A DNA stretch of 64,000 bases from Fratercula arctica (GCA_947846985.1 CANTUZ010000007.1:30074355-30138354), one strand, 5' to 3'. Numbered from the stretch's first letter, positions 13,440-25,548 are shown. Numbers and translations are program-made. Notes: generated from the letters alone by a model not told the origin.

Positions 13440-14024
13440 TGTGGCTGCCTGTCAAGAGAGGTTAATGCTAAATTGAATTCTAATTAAGTGTTTTGATTTG
13501 GGAATGGTTAAACTTTTCATTTTGATTTAAAAAGTCAAAGTAGTGTTACAGAAGTTAAGAATGGCCCTTTGTTTATCTATTCAGAGCAATGTATTTTTGA
13601 ATTTTCTTTTAAATAGCAATATTGAAAATACCTCAGTATAACATGTTGATCATCCTATTTCACTTGCAAACAACTTCCAGTTTTAAAAATAATTAAATTG
13701 AGAGACTTTTTTTACTGATTAAGTTCTTCCCCAATTAGCTTATTTGTACAGTATGATACGTGGAATAATACGTTTGTATATATTAAGGAAATATAGATGG
13801 CGGTTCTAGCTCTGAAGTAGCATAATTTTAATTATATCTGACACAGGGCCCCTTTGATGCTTTTCCATTGATTTATTTTTTGAAGCTGATATCAATCCAG
13901 ATTAGGTACTGCAAATGTATTCCAGAAGAAAGTCATACTGCTTATATTTGCATTGGAGCTCACAGAGGACACCAAAGCTGTGATATCTTGTTTAAAACCG
14001 TATTAGTAAAACCTTGAAGATGAC

Positions 14025-14046
14025 AAAAAAAAAAAAAAAAAAAAAA
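14025..14046 (+). repeat. A22 homopolymer
   Basis: Twenty-two consecutive A. There is no coding sequence or target-site duplication around it, so it reads as a microsatellite and not as the tail of a retro-copy. Confidence 0.85.
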
Positions 14047-14368
14047 GGAATGACTAGACATTTGAATGTTGGGCTATAATTGAGCCAGGGCTTGAAAGCA
14101 CCACAGAGGAACAAAGTATTTTGTTAATAACAGCAGAGCCCCACAGTAGTACTGCTACTTTACTATTTTTGTGAATCACGGATACTATTAAATATTTTTC
14201 TTATACATATGAAGTAGGAGTATCCTATCAACAGAGGGACAGAAAGAAAATTGAGGTAGGTACATAGAGGTAGGATGTTTTATTAAAAAAAAAATTAAGT
14301 AAATAACTTAAAAAATTTTCTTAAAAGCAATTTATGGACACCCAAGTTATACTGTTTAGTAGCTTTCA

Positions 14369-14412
14369 TTTCACTAATGATTGTGTAACTTTTCACTAAT
14401 GATTGTGTAACT
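14369..14412 (+). repeat. Perfect 22-bp tandem duplication
   Basis: Two exact back-to-back copies of a 22-bp unit beginning TTTCACTAATG and ending TTGTGTAACT. Identity between copies suggests a recent replication-slippage duplication, or one held by constraint. Confidence 0.9.
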
Positions 14413-14739
14413 GAGATTACAACAAATATATCAGAATAAATAAAAGAAGTTAGAAAGAAGTTTAAAAATGTTGAAAAGTAGTGGTAACTGGTCACTGTTC
14501 TGTAACTTTTTACTGTATCTAATTGTTGTACATAAAACAAGTAGAACTTTTCACTGAGTATTTAAAGTTCACTTTTTAAGTGCTATGACATTGTCTTTAA
14601 AAATTTCTGCCGTGCAAACTGGCACATTTCTGAACTTTCAAATGCAGATCCTCGTAACAGAAGAGTTCAGATCCACCTTCTGTACCCAGGCAGGGTATAC
14701 TGGAACAAAGAGCTGCAGATAGATGCACATTCTGCTCAC

Positions 14740-14814
14740 CTTATGCTGTGGGTTACTCCAGTCCAGAAACTGTACAGCTGTCTTAATATGACTCTGTGCT
14801 TGAGCTTATGTGGC
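14740..14814 (-). other. Exon-like segment on minus strand (candidate)
   Basis: A 75-nt minus-strand segment (divisible by three). It enters after a T-rich stretch ending GCTCTCATCAG and leaves at CATAAG followed by GTGAGC, a strong donor match. One frame is open and includes LRQLYSFWTGVTHS. Exit phase 2 fits the next minus-strand candidate at 10409-10462. Unrecognised. Confidence 0.12.
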
Positions 14815-15976
14815 CTGATGAGAGCTGTAAACCAACAATAATCATTCCTATGGACAGTTGCTGGCTAATTTTGGGTGTTGATATTCAGGATAAGTCTATC
14901 ATTAGTATCACTAATTTGGGTTATCATAGTGCCTCTACCACCTATCTGCTGTGATTTTTCTTTGTAGAGTTGGTTATACGAAGGTTCATCCAGAATGCTG
15001 TAGGCCCATGTATATAGTTACTGTGTTAGTAGTCAGCAAACAAACTGAAACACTATCCAAGTAAAATCTTTATGGTCCTGACCCCTTGACTCCTATTCAG
15101 TTCTCATATTAGACTTTTGCTTTATCAGTAAAGCCAATAGCTTACTTTCTATGGAGTTTACTTGATTTCTTGAACTGACCTGAGTGGCAAAGTAATGTTT
15201 TAATATTTAATAGTTGGAAGAGTTGCACAACTGGGAAAAAAATAAAATATGTATTTAATGATTGAAAATGCTCTGAAGCTTCTTGCGAAGTATATTTATG
15301 GTTGGTTGCTATAATAGAATTTTAAATCTACTAGGAATTAAGACCACTGTTCTGGATAGTAAACAGTTTCCAATGGCAAACAAAAAACTTTGTATAGCTT
15401 TCTCACTCACTGCAGCTGGTTTGCAGTTAAATGTTAAAGATTTTACTTCTTATTCAAATGGAAATCTATTGCTTTCTTCAGCTAGCATTTAACAAACATG
15501 CAAAGTATGAAGATGATTATCAGACTGAGGATGACATGCTGTAATATTCCACAATCACAAATGGTTCCCCAATACAGTTGGTATTTCTGTTAAGTTAGTA
15601 ACCAGAGAAGCACTTATTAAATTCTCACTGTTAGGCTTTCGAGCAAATGTGCCATAGCAATGGGAGGCAGCAGCTTTGGTCTCCCTCAACACCTCTTGTT
15701 CCAAAGGCAAGCTCCAGCCTCCAGGAGAGGAACCTCTCCCAGCCAAGAGGGACAGCATCATAACCACATTCTGGGTCAGGAAAAGCTACGAGCTTTTTCA
15801 CTCTTACACAAAAATATCTTACTGGAATTAAGGTTGAGCTACTAATTATGCTGTGAATACATGAGATGGCACATAATTCCTCTCCTCTGTGAAAGCTCCT
15901 TGATGATGTCAAGCGGTTGCAAAATGGAAGAGTTTTTGTACTTGTGTTCTTTACATAAGCATAACTGCAACATGGT

Positions 15977-16017
15977 GGGGGGTGGGGGGGATGGGGGTGG
16001 GGGGCGGGGTGGGGGGG
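15977..16017 (+). repeat. G-rich tract with six G-runs (G-quadruplex motif)
   Basis: Within 41 bp there are runs of 6, 7, 5, 6, 4 and 7 G, separated by loops of only one or two bases (T, AT, T, C, T). This far exceeds the usual four-run, three-G quadruplex rule and contrasts with the AT-rich surroundings. The complementary C-rich strand could form an i-motif. The apparent glycine-rich reading frame across it is a by-product of composition. Confidence 0.9.
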
Positions 16018-19000
16018 TGAGTGCAGAATTGTCATTTTCACATGAAAATTATCTGACCACCACTGCAATTCAGCTGCTTGTAAATACCTTGCATTTAAAA
16101 AGTGATGTTGCATTGCACACAAAATACTGGAAATATTTCTTCTTTATTTTTAAGACTGCACAAGCAATAATAGCTGTGTACAAATATGTTCTTTTGAGGG
16201 GAACTAATGGTTTTGTGAATGTACTGATCAGAATGTTTTCCTTTCACTATTTTCTAAAGCCTGAGAATGATCTCTTTTCTTAAGTCTGTCTTCCATGAAT
16301 TATTGCATGACTTTACCCAAATGCAATACAATACAGAATTATATGAGAAAGAGTTAGTGACAACTGATATGTGATATGTCTCATAATTTACATTGAGATC
16401 TCTGCATTGAGACAGAGCATTCAGGCAAGCTCTCCCATATCTGGCTACAAGCCAGAGAGCCTTCCTGGTCATCACCAGTCACAGAAAGACTTATCTGCTG
16501 ACATCGGCGCTACCACCCCTATACTTACGCACTTTTGACTGGGACACACTCTAGAGAATGTGCTGGACGGTCAGAGACTTCCTAGTGCCCAAGCTTTTAA
16601 TATTTACAGTGACAAATCCAGTCCTAAGAGGCAACTTCCCTCCAGTCTACCTTCAGGTGACCACAGAAGACAATTCCAGACTGCTGAAATTGTGTGAAAT
16701 GACTGTGAGTCAGTTGTGTTTTCTTTTCTAGTGATTGCATTGATTCTGATAAAGGTTTTAAAATACTGAAATTATTTTCATAAGCCAGAGTTATACTTCT
16801 GTTACTATATATTAAAGAATTGATTTTAATTGTTTACTGTATAAACTTCCTCATATAGTATTGCGAAAAAGATCAACAAGGAAGAATAATGATTTTAGAC
16901 TCGCACAACTGTTTGAACAAATCTAAGCAGTTCCAATGACACAAGCATTTAACATCAGTCTTTTCCAACTGCATTTCACTTGTAAATGTTTTCCCATTGC
17001 AAGCACCATATGATTTTCTAGGAAAAATACCAGTCTCCTGAGGTTTTGCTCATTTAAATTCAGAATCAGATGGCATCAGGCAGAAAATAAGTCATCCCCT
17101 TAGCCTATTCTTATTCTGACATTTCAGAAAAGGAACTTCCTTCTAGGGTATAACCCTGTATGAAGTTAAATAAGAAGCATACCCTAAGGAAACACACACT
17201 TTTCACATTACATAAAGCAGAAATTTTCTTGTGGAAGATGATATTGCTGTTGAAGGCTTGTATTTAAAATGCTAGTGCTTTAAAGGTTTCATAACCTTAA
17301 AAGAGGGCTGTAAATAAGCTTTCCAATCATCATCCCTAGAAAACTCTAGGTCAGGATTTAACCAGGTTTGGATATGACTTTTAACTTGCGGATTGGATTA
17401 AATTAGTACATCTGAAAATCAAAACTTCATATTAATTATAATAAATATTTATCAAATTTTGTAATGCTAACCAGTTAACTAACTAGAAAATATCAAAGGA
17501 GGTCCCCTGAGAGATGCCTAGATATGTGCTAGAATGCCCTGTGGGGGTCTTTGTCACCTGGTAAAGGTAGGTAGTATAGGCAGAGAGGTAGTACGAACAC
17601 CCCTCCCTGTTAGGTCCACCACTCCGAAAAGCATCGTCCATATTGTTCTGTTCCAAATGTCCATGCAGATCTTTCATGGTGGGCTTTTAATTGGAATAGC
17701 TTTCTCTATATTACCTGATTTCTTTGCAGTACCGAAAGTATGGTCATAGGTAAATAATCATCATAGATAATGGTCGAATGGAAGGTTGAAAAAAAAGAAG
17801 GCTCAAAAATGTGTTGAGGAGAGTTAGAATGAAAAATTGGCAAAATATTTTTTTTCAATAAGGAAAAAAAGCAGAACAATACTTTATACGCTACTAGAAA
17901 GAAAAATAATCAGTGGTTTGTTTGCCATTCTACGCTTTCACTGCAATAAGTTTTCTACTGTTTTCTATTGTCATCATAGATATCCTGCAAGGGATGGATG
18001 CATGGTTGTGATATTGGTGGTATTTGGTCTGGGAGTGACCTCAAAGAGAGAAGTTATTTTATCATAGAGTTCTAGTAAGCAGCCTCCTGTCAGAATGCAG
18101 GTACTTCTCTGCATATACATAACGTTTTCCTGATTTAAAACCAGAACCAAACCCTTCTCAAAATAGGCAATTACAATACGGTTTTACAATACTGTAAGCA
18201 TGAAATCAACAATTCATGAATTTAAAGTGGCATAAAGCAAAGATTTAAAATATTGCATAAGAGCTTACTAGGGATGCTAAAAGTGTTTGTATTACAATGA
18301 AAAGCCATGGCATCAACTGGGACCCAAACCCTACCAGAGACTGTGTAAATGAGAAGTGGGAGGCAGTTTTTGACGGGTCTTTGCGTTAATTGGGAAAACA
18401 TATCAATGAACAACCTGTCTTCAACTGCGGAGTCTTCTCTGTGACTCATATTGCTTAATCCCTTGTACACATCAGTTCTCAATGTGTAAAATGAGGATGA
18501 TAATAATTCTGTTATAAATACTACTCCAGCAGTATTCCCAGCAAATAATTGTTCATGTCAGTCATTTCCATGATAATCACAGGGGATATCAGGGATATCT
18601 TTTTCTATCATCTAGACAAAAAAAATCATGAAAGTGAATACCTCCAAATGAAGCTGTATGATTCATGTACTGTTGCCGTATGTAAAGGCTGGAGAACTGC
18701 ATATCTTCAGAGCTTTGAAGGATATATGTGAGATTTTGTTTAATTCAGTATAGGAGTTGGAAGACCTCTCATACTAAATTTTGTCATAATTTGTTTCATT
18801 TGATTATGGTAATTCAAAATTTATGTATAATTACAGTGTAACATTTTAACTTTCTCAATTTTAACAATATTCAGATTTGACATTCCATTTCAAACATACA
18901 TTTATAATATATGCTATAATTTATTTATCATGGTAATTTGGGGGAATGGAATTGGCAAAAAAGATCAGGCTTCTAGATTCCCTGAAGTCTACGTTTTAGT

Positions 19001-19235
19001 TCTGTATTTGAAACACAATGACATCTTTATGAGAACAAGTACATAAATCTCAGAAATGTCACATCTTAGTTTTCCTACTGTAATCCTAAATTTTATTGCT
19101 ACCTAACTGATAGTGATCTCCAAATTAATTTCCTGTGCAGGACAGTATAATTTTCTTATGCACCTAAGGCATTATTTGCTAAAAATATTGTGATTGTTTA
19201 TTTCTTGGTTGAGGTCATACATTTTTTCTTGTCTA

Positions 19236-19255
19236 CTGAGTGCTGCTGAGTGCTG
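19236..19255 (+). repeat. Tandem 10-bp duplication
   Basis: Two exact copies of CTGAGTGCTG in tandem. Confidence 0.7.
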
Positions 19256-20014
19256 TTACAGATAAGATATATGATGTTTCCTTAAATAAACAAATGTAAA
19301 TCATGCACTAAAATCATATTAAGTGCAAGAGAAACGTCTATTGGGTGTTACTTCTGAAGATGCGGCATTCTGTTTATATGTATTATGCAGAGAACTTTGA
19401 CACTAGACTTTGATCTACGTTAAGTAGAGCGTATACATAGGATGCTGAATGTTTGCAAATGTTGCTCTGAGACATCGTTATAGAAAATATATCCTGTGTC
19501 TACCTTGACTGTAAGACAAGATGCATGTACAAGCTGAACTGCTTACTTCGGCTCTGTTGTTGCCTGTTCATCATCCAGAGGTTCTCATTTCCCTTCCATT
19601 TTCTATTGTTTACGCACTGCAAGCAGCAACATTTGATAAATGTTATTTAAGAAAAAGTCTACTCTACTAGTCCACAAGTGATGGCCCTCTATAGGTTGTC
19701 CTAGCTTAGCTCAGATTTTTGTTAGACTATATGGCCCAGTCTTTGTGTTATGCAGTTTGAAGGATACATTCAAGATCTACAATGTCACCCAGACAGAACA
19801 CCTACTTCTACAGGCCAAATTTAGAAATGTATAATCTTCAGCTGTTGCATACACTCTATAGTTACCTTCAGTTTAACTATTAAGTCCTTTACTTGCTTGT
19901 GCAAGAGTTTGAGTATCAACACATTTAAAAAGCTATGACTCTCTCTCATGGGGATCTATAGTCTAGCTGCTCTTCTACCGGTTTTGCTTAATCTGCTGCC
20001 CATTCCTGAAGCAA

Positions 20015-20407
20015 ATGAAGCAGAATAAAGTTCACATAAAAGACGCCTCTCAGTCTCAGTATGAAATAGCTGAGGGATTAAAATGGTGTGAGAGGCTGCA
20101 CTTGTTCAGTTCTTTCCTCTGCCTGAGAGAGAGAGGAGCTAGTATCTCCTCTGAGCCTGCTCCAGCCACAAAGCTGGAGGGCCGTCTGGATGTGCTGCTT
20201 TCTGACAGTCCAGCTGTAGTCATCTACCTGTGTGAAAATATCGCAGAGTCACAGGACCAGAAAAAATTGGTGAGAAAGGTCATGCTGTCGTTTGAGGAGA
20301 CCAGGGAGAGGATGTGTTCAGGTCTCAGCACTGAGAATTCCAGTATTCTGTGTTCACAGAGGACATTTCAATATTTCTTAGTGCTTTTATCTCCGTCTGA
20401 TAAATGA
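20015..20407 (+). other. 130-codon ATG ORF, unrecognised
   Basis: An ATG-initiated open frame of 130 residues in a locally GC-richer patch. It has no signal peptide, membrane segment or domain I recognise. Visible stretches include LEGRLDVLLSDSPAVVIYLC and LSFEETRERMCSGL. A donor-like GTGAGA follows codon AAATTG at about 20273. The context base at -3 is C, which is weak for initiation. It may be a chance ORF, or exonic sequence of a non-coding or unknown transcript. Confidence 0.12.
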
Positions 20408-23324
20408 ACAGACATGGTTGCTCAATTTTCATTCAGGAAAAAAGTTTCTGTGGTTTGTCAGCCTCAAATCTCAGGGCTTTCTCAGATTTGGAATTGCAGT
20501 TTGTCCTGTTGGTGAAAGGAGGATGTCTCTCAGGAAGTAAAGCAAACTTGCTAATAATCAGCCAGATACTCCTCCATATTCAGAACTATTATTCAGCGTC
20601 AATATTTTTTCATTTGACTACACCGTCTTCCGTCTTTGATATCTGCCAGTTTTTCATAATTTTAAGTTTTTCCATCAACTTCTAAAATGCTTTGTCCCAT
20701 AACTAAAGCAGAAACCCAGCCTTCAATTCAGGAAGCTTAATTGCAAAGCAAACCCCACTTTTTCAGTCTTTTGTTACAAGAAAGAGACAACTTTAATAAC
20801 TTAATATCACACTCCCTGTCACAGTGTCTTTCCTCACAGGAGGCCAGAAGACAAAAATTAATTCACTAAAAAATAGTAACCTATTATGGAATTGGGTCTG
20901 GCATGTAACAAACTCCAAAATGAATTGTTCACATGGTAACAATGTTTCTGAGCTGTTATTTACCTCTTGAAGTTATGGATAGCTGAATTAAACAGGCTGT
21001 AAATATAAATTATTTGAGCCCGGTCATTCAGTGGACATCTTACTATTCTAGCAAGGCCACCAGCATTCAGGATTCCAGACAATATCATATTTCTTGTTAT
21101 ATCTGTTTTTTAAATGTTAATGATGACAGGTTTGTTTTCAGAATAACCATCTTTTACGGATGGTATTTATAGGAGTTGTGCAAATGCCTGGAAAGATGAT
21201 TATACTATCCTAGGAGCTAAACTTACTGTGATTGTTTCTAAATAATTCCCTACATATCTAAGAATCTCTGTCTTTCCATCAGCTCCTGAAGGGAAAACTA
21301 GTTATCTCCAATTGACCAAACATGACCTTTGCTGTGTAAACACCGAACTCTGATGCATTAGGAAACGTATGTTTTGGTCAGCTGTGATCTTCTGCCTTTC
21401 TGGGTCTGATAGAATGCATTCATTAACTCCATTCTTCTGTTAAGTAATTTCTTAAAACAGGCAATTTAAGTAAGATGTAATTAGTCCTTATACCTAGTTA
21501 CTGTCAAAAACAAAGAATGCATCAAATTCTCTCTCATTAGTATTCATACAAAGTGAATTTCTCCTTTCAGTTCCTGTTCATTATTATTTAACCGTTAATC
21601 CAAAAAGTTTATAGGCTCGTGTTACGATGATGATTATTTTTTTGGTTGGTGTCCAAAGGGTCATTTTGAAAAGGGCTCATTTTAGAAGGGTTGCAGAGTA
21701 TGTAGATTTGCAGGAGCATTTAATGTGTTTTGCTTCCAGTCTCTCTGTCACTGGGCAACAAGCCAGGAACTGTCTGAGGTTTGCTTTGTAAGTACTGAAT
21801 TGCTAATGCAAAGGCAGTGAAAGTACATAGCTATCGTACCCATCTGTCCAATATTACTACACATGGAACTGACCATATTGAACATATTGAATTAATTCCA
21901 CTGCAGCGTTGCCCATCAAATTACTTGACTCTTTACATCACCCTTTTTTTGCTCCCTAATGCAAAGCATCCATTTTATTTGACAAGCCCTTCCTTGGCTT
22001 TGGCCTAAACAGAGAACGGGGATGATCTTGGCTCACTTCACTCTAAATAATCGTTCTTTAATTACACTAGAGGTGGTATCATCTGCAGTAATTACTGAAA
22101 AGATGTCAGCTCTCAGATAATGGAGTAAAACATTAATGGGACTGAGCTGGCCCAGACATTTGCTCATAGAAACCAGCCACTTGTTATGCAGTGGCTTGGC
22201 ATCATTCTTAGCACCATGTCAGTCCTAGTTAAGGTTTCAGCTGAGTACCTGACTTGGGATCTTTCAGAAGTTCCTTATATCATAATGCTTATATGTATTG
22301 TTTTCTTTAAAAATGAATTCTGCTTGTTCTTCAGAAAGCAAAATAATTTGTGGCTTATGATAGTTTTAGAGCTACCTGAGTTGTATCTCTAAGGCTTCCT
22401 CATAAGAACCCAAATCTTTTTATAGAGGCCCATGGCATCTTGAGATGGACAGACCATACTGATACATACAGGACTTTTTCAAGTTGATCATCATCAGCAG
22501 TAAAATCTTTAATTCGACTTGAAAAGAGTACCCTTCCCTTGGCAGAAATTACTGGATTATGCACTTGTACATGAGAAGTACTAGCTTATAATGAGAATAA
22601 GCTTTTTTGCAGATGTGAGTGAAATAAAGATAGAAGAAGCTGGGCGGGTAACACTTCCAGTTTCCTATATGCATGACAAAGGGGCACCCACCTGTAGGTC
22701 TAGAGGCTGAAGGATTCTGCTAATAGATTCATTGGTGATAGGATTTCATTAATTTCAGAGTAGTCACATAAAATATGTAGAAGCTACATATCACAATCTG
22801 ATGTTTGCTGTCTTGTTTATTTATCAATAAATTGGTTGTTTTATCTTCTACATCTTTAGTCATGTAATCACTTTTTGTAGTGGAAATCACCACACAGAAA
22901 GCATATGCATTCCAGAGAGACAGTATATAGCTGTATTTCTGAGTTCTGTCAAAATAATACTGATAGTGTCTGAAATTCAGTCCTGGAGATATTTATTCCA
23001 CTGAATAAGGTAACTCAGTTATAATCATAAAATCAAGCCATAGTTTTCCAAGAACCAACCAAAGTTCTGACACATTATAATGAAATCTATGATGTAGAAA
23101 TAAAACAGTACCAAAAAATTACTTCAGGCAGCTGTATTTGGAGATGTACAGTTGTGACTTTCTAAATGGGTATCTTTGATTATGCATCTTCTGGCCTTGA
23201 TGAAGTTGTGAAATCCTTTGAGTCTAAGGGCCCAGTAAAATTATAATCATATAGATGTGATATACAAATACATAATCTTCCATGGCTTATATGTATTTCA
23301 TACTATGTAGTCTTCATTCTCCTC

Positions 23325-23341
23325 TTTTTTTTTTTTTTTTT
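23325..23341 (+). repeat. T17 homopolymer
   Basis: Seventeen consecutive T with no associated retro-copy on the minus strand. Confidence 0.85.
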
Positions 23342-23540
23342 GTAGTTATTTTAGCTACTCCTGAGTCCAGCTTTCATATTCAAAGAAAACAGAATCTAAA
23401 TCTATCTGTCTTTAACTGGCAGTAATACTTAGTGAAGCAACAGCAGTCATTTGTTATTCAGTTAGATAGAAAATCTAATATTATTCCAATTAAAAATAAG
23501 CCAGATTAGATCTTCAGAAATCACTTCTTATGCATCTCCT

Positions 23541-23581
23541 CACATATGTTACTTTTCAAATGAAAAAAACTAACATATGTG
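23541..23581 (+). repeat. Nested hairpin: 11-bp arms around an inner 6-bp inverted repeat
   Basis: Outer arms CACATATGTTA (23541-23551) and TAACATATGTG (23571-23581) are exact reverse complements. Inside, TTTTCA (23553-23558) and TGAAAA (23561-23566) pair again. The palindromic core CATATG sits in each outer arm and is also an E-box. Confidence 0.8.
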
Positions 23582-23744
23582 GAAAGCAATTTGATCCATA
23601 TGGTATGCTCCCCTTGATATTTTTTCTATTAAAAATCTCTATACTGATAAGTCAGCCTTTTGATTTATATAGTTGCTTTTTCCTCAGTATAGAATATTGA
23701 GGGCTGTTTTTCTTCCCTTTCCTGTCTCCTCTTCTTCTTCCTAG

Positions 23745-23795
23745 ATTTATTACTGTTTTCACTGTCGGGAGGAAGTTTCAAACTATAAATTTCAG
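23745..23795 (+). other. Exon-like segment B, 51 nt with strong splice sites (candidate)
   Basis: A 51-nt segment with the best pair of splice signals I saw in the window. A long pyrimidine tract ending CTTCTTCTTCCTAG precedes it, and TTTCAG followed by GTAAGG closes it. In phase 0 it reads IYYCFHCREEVSNYKFQ without a stop, including a CxxC pair. A second frame is also open, so openness alone is weak evidence. Because the length is a multiple of three, it could be a skippable cassette exon. The peptide is not recognised. If real, it implies a plus-strand gene spanning the window. Confidence 0.2.
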
Positions 23796-24128
23796 GTAAG
23801 GAGCAGATGTGATGAATGCCGGTTTGCCCTTTCTTCCCCACAACTTGTAGTGAAACCCTTGATTGTGATGGTCCCAGATGAGGCTTGATGTGAGTTTTCT
23901 GCCCTGTTAAGGACAGCAACATGCTATAATGCACAGAATTCAGCAAGTATTTAAATGGTACAGTGTGCAATCAGTGGGTGCCGAGTCTCTTAGCTTCTGA
24001 GATTCTCTTTTCAGTTTACCTTACTTCTAGAAATTAACCTCTCTTCTGGACCCATATGTAATACAAAATCTCAAAGGTTTCTTGCTATTCAAAAACTGAT
24101 TAAATTTCAGTTAAAACTTTAATTTTTT

Positions 24129-24152
24129 AAAATGTTTTTTAAAAAACATTTT
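24129..24152. repeat. Perfect 24-bp palindrome
   Basis: AAAATG, T6, A6, CATTTT: a perfect reverse-complement palindrome with no spacer. It would extrude as a cruciform under supercoiling. It is low in complexity because of the T6A6 centre. Confidence 0.9.
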
Positions 24153-25007
24153 GTCAAGCTTAAAAATTTTGTATTTATTGATTGATTGGATTAGCAGCTA
24201 ATACATAAGGTAAATGTTAGCTGACAGGAAAATTTATTTATTAAACAGTGTTAGAATGAGGTATTTGATTTTTCAGGAATGAATGTATTAGTTATTTCTT
24301 CCTACATGACACTATAGTGCAGTCAACATGATTTCACCTGCATTTTGGTTACAGCAGGATTTTGCACTTCAGTTGATTGTAGCTCCATCTCTTTGTTTTG
24401 TTTTTGATTGACCTACTTGTGCTTTTTCACTTATATGTGTAAGATACAGCACAGCATAGAGCTGCATATTTTCTCTGCTAAGTCTGACGCTTCTTGTGTC
24501 CTCTGTTGCCCTACTGTTAGGAGTTTGGAACTGGAAGCAAAAAGAAATGGGAATGTCTGGTTTGACTGTGAGTTTCCTCAGCCCTTTGGCTAGAAGAGTA
24601 GCTCATCCATGTGCAGCTTTGTGTGAAATTGATAAGAAGTAGACTTAATCAAAGGACTCAAAAAATCTGTTTTACTGGAGGTATCAGAAATGTGTGAGAA
24701 AAAGATTTAAAGAACTCTACAGTGTCCTTTAATTTTTTGGGTACATTTTCTACTACAGAAGCAAATCCTGCCTGGATAAGAAAGTCCATTGTTTTTACAA
24801 AATTCAGAAGCTTTTCCTACATTTTCAAAGATACTGCACCATACATTTATAAACAAAGTTCCTTTTTGCTTTCACTGAAGAGTTCTACTTATAAATCAAT
24901 GTCAGGCTGTAGCCTGTGGGTTTTGTAAATGAAGTTCAGGAGACAACCCTAAGAAAATAAAGAAGCAGACCCATTAATAAAATAAGTTAAATAAATGATG
25001 TATACTT

Positions 25008-25026
25008 CCCCACCACCACCACCCCC
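25008..25026 (+). repeat. (ACC)n-type C-rich patch
   Basis: CCC followed by about four ACC units and a C5 run. Short simple sequence. Confidence 0.7.
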
Positions 25027-25158
25027 AGCATCCTACTTGTAATTATTTTTATTTTTATATCTGATGTCTAGACATAGCAAAAGTCTGTTTCTCTTGTTAG
25101 GAATGTGGAGTATTCCCACAATTAATACAGTGATCCTGTCATGTATTGTATGAACAGT

Positions 25159-25175
25159 TATATATATATATATAT
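25159..25175 (+). repeat. (TA)n microsatellite
   Basis: About eight and a half TA units. Confidence 0.85.
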
Positions 25176-25521
25176 GCATTTTTATTAGACCACATTGATT
25201 AACATCGTTATTGTAGTTATACTTAAGTCTACGTAGGATGCAGCAGCTTAGCCAATAGCATTAAGCCACGTGAAGGACACAAGAAGCATACTTCAATAAT
25301 GTGTTTCAGACACTTCAGTGTAATAGTACTTCTTATAGTATAAAATACGAAAAAAAGATCTTTAGGAAATTAGGAGACTAAGTGCTAAAGTTATAAAGTG
25401 GCCTGTGCACTATAGCGTTCTGGGGGAAAAGGTTTCGGTTTTGGGTGCCCTGCTGTTCCACCCTTAAGTTCCATATGGTGCATATTCCCTTTCTGGTTTG
25501 GGGGTTGCAAATACCGCTTTT

Positions 25522-25548
25522 GGACTAGGTTTACTAGGACTAGGTTTA
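25522..25548 (+). repeat. 15-bp unit, about 1.8 copies
   Basis: GGACTAGGTTTACTA followed directly by GGACTAGGTTTA. A short partial tandem duplication. Confidence 0.75.

Larger units (their letters stand above)
3351..15976. other. Gene-poor AT-rich stretch
   Basis: About 12.6 kb of mostly unique sequence with no recognisable gene. It contains a GTTTT-rich tract (5773-5804), an A22 tract (14025-14046), a perfect 22-bp tandem duplication (14369-14412) and several exon-like segments listed separately (3862-3977 plus; 4394-4522, 6431-6528, 10409-10462 and 14740-14814 minus). Open frames here are short and mostly start at non-ATG codons. The pattern fits an intron or intergenic desert. Confidence 0.6.

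Noticed and set aside
14025..14046. Poly-A run as the tail of a processed pseudogene
   Set aside because: No gene-like sequence upstream, no flanking duplication, and CR1-based bird genomes rarely make poly-A retro-copies. A plain homopolymer is the simpler reading.
15861..16283. 140-codon plus-strand ORF with a glycine-rich centre
   Set aside because: The glycine stretch is just the G-rich tract translated. The overlapping minus-strand proline/histidine-rich ORF has the same cause.
16558..16580. Similarity of ATGTGCTGGACGG with 37364-37376 as copies of one repeat
   Set aside because: The match does not extend into the flanks beyond about 20 bp, so it is probably chance.
20401..20410. ATGA overlap as translational coupling
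   Set aside because: That is a prokaryotic arrangement. The CR1 and LTR show the window is vertebrate nuclear DNA.
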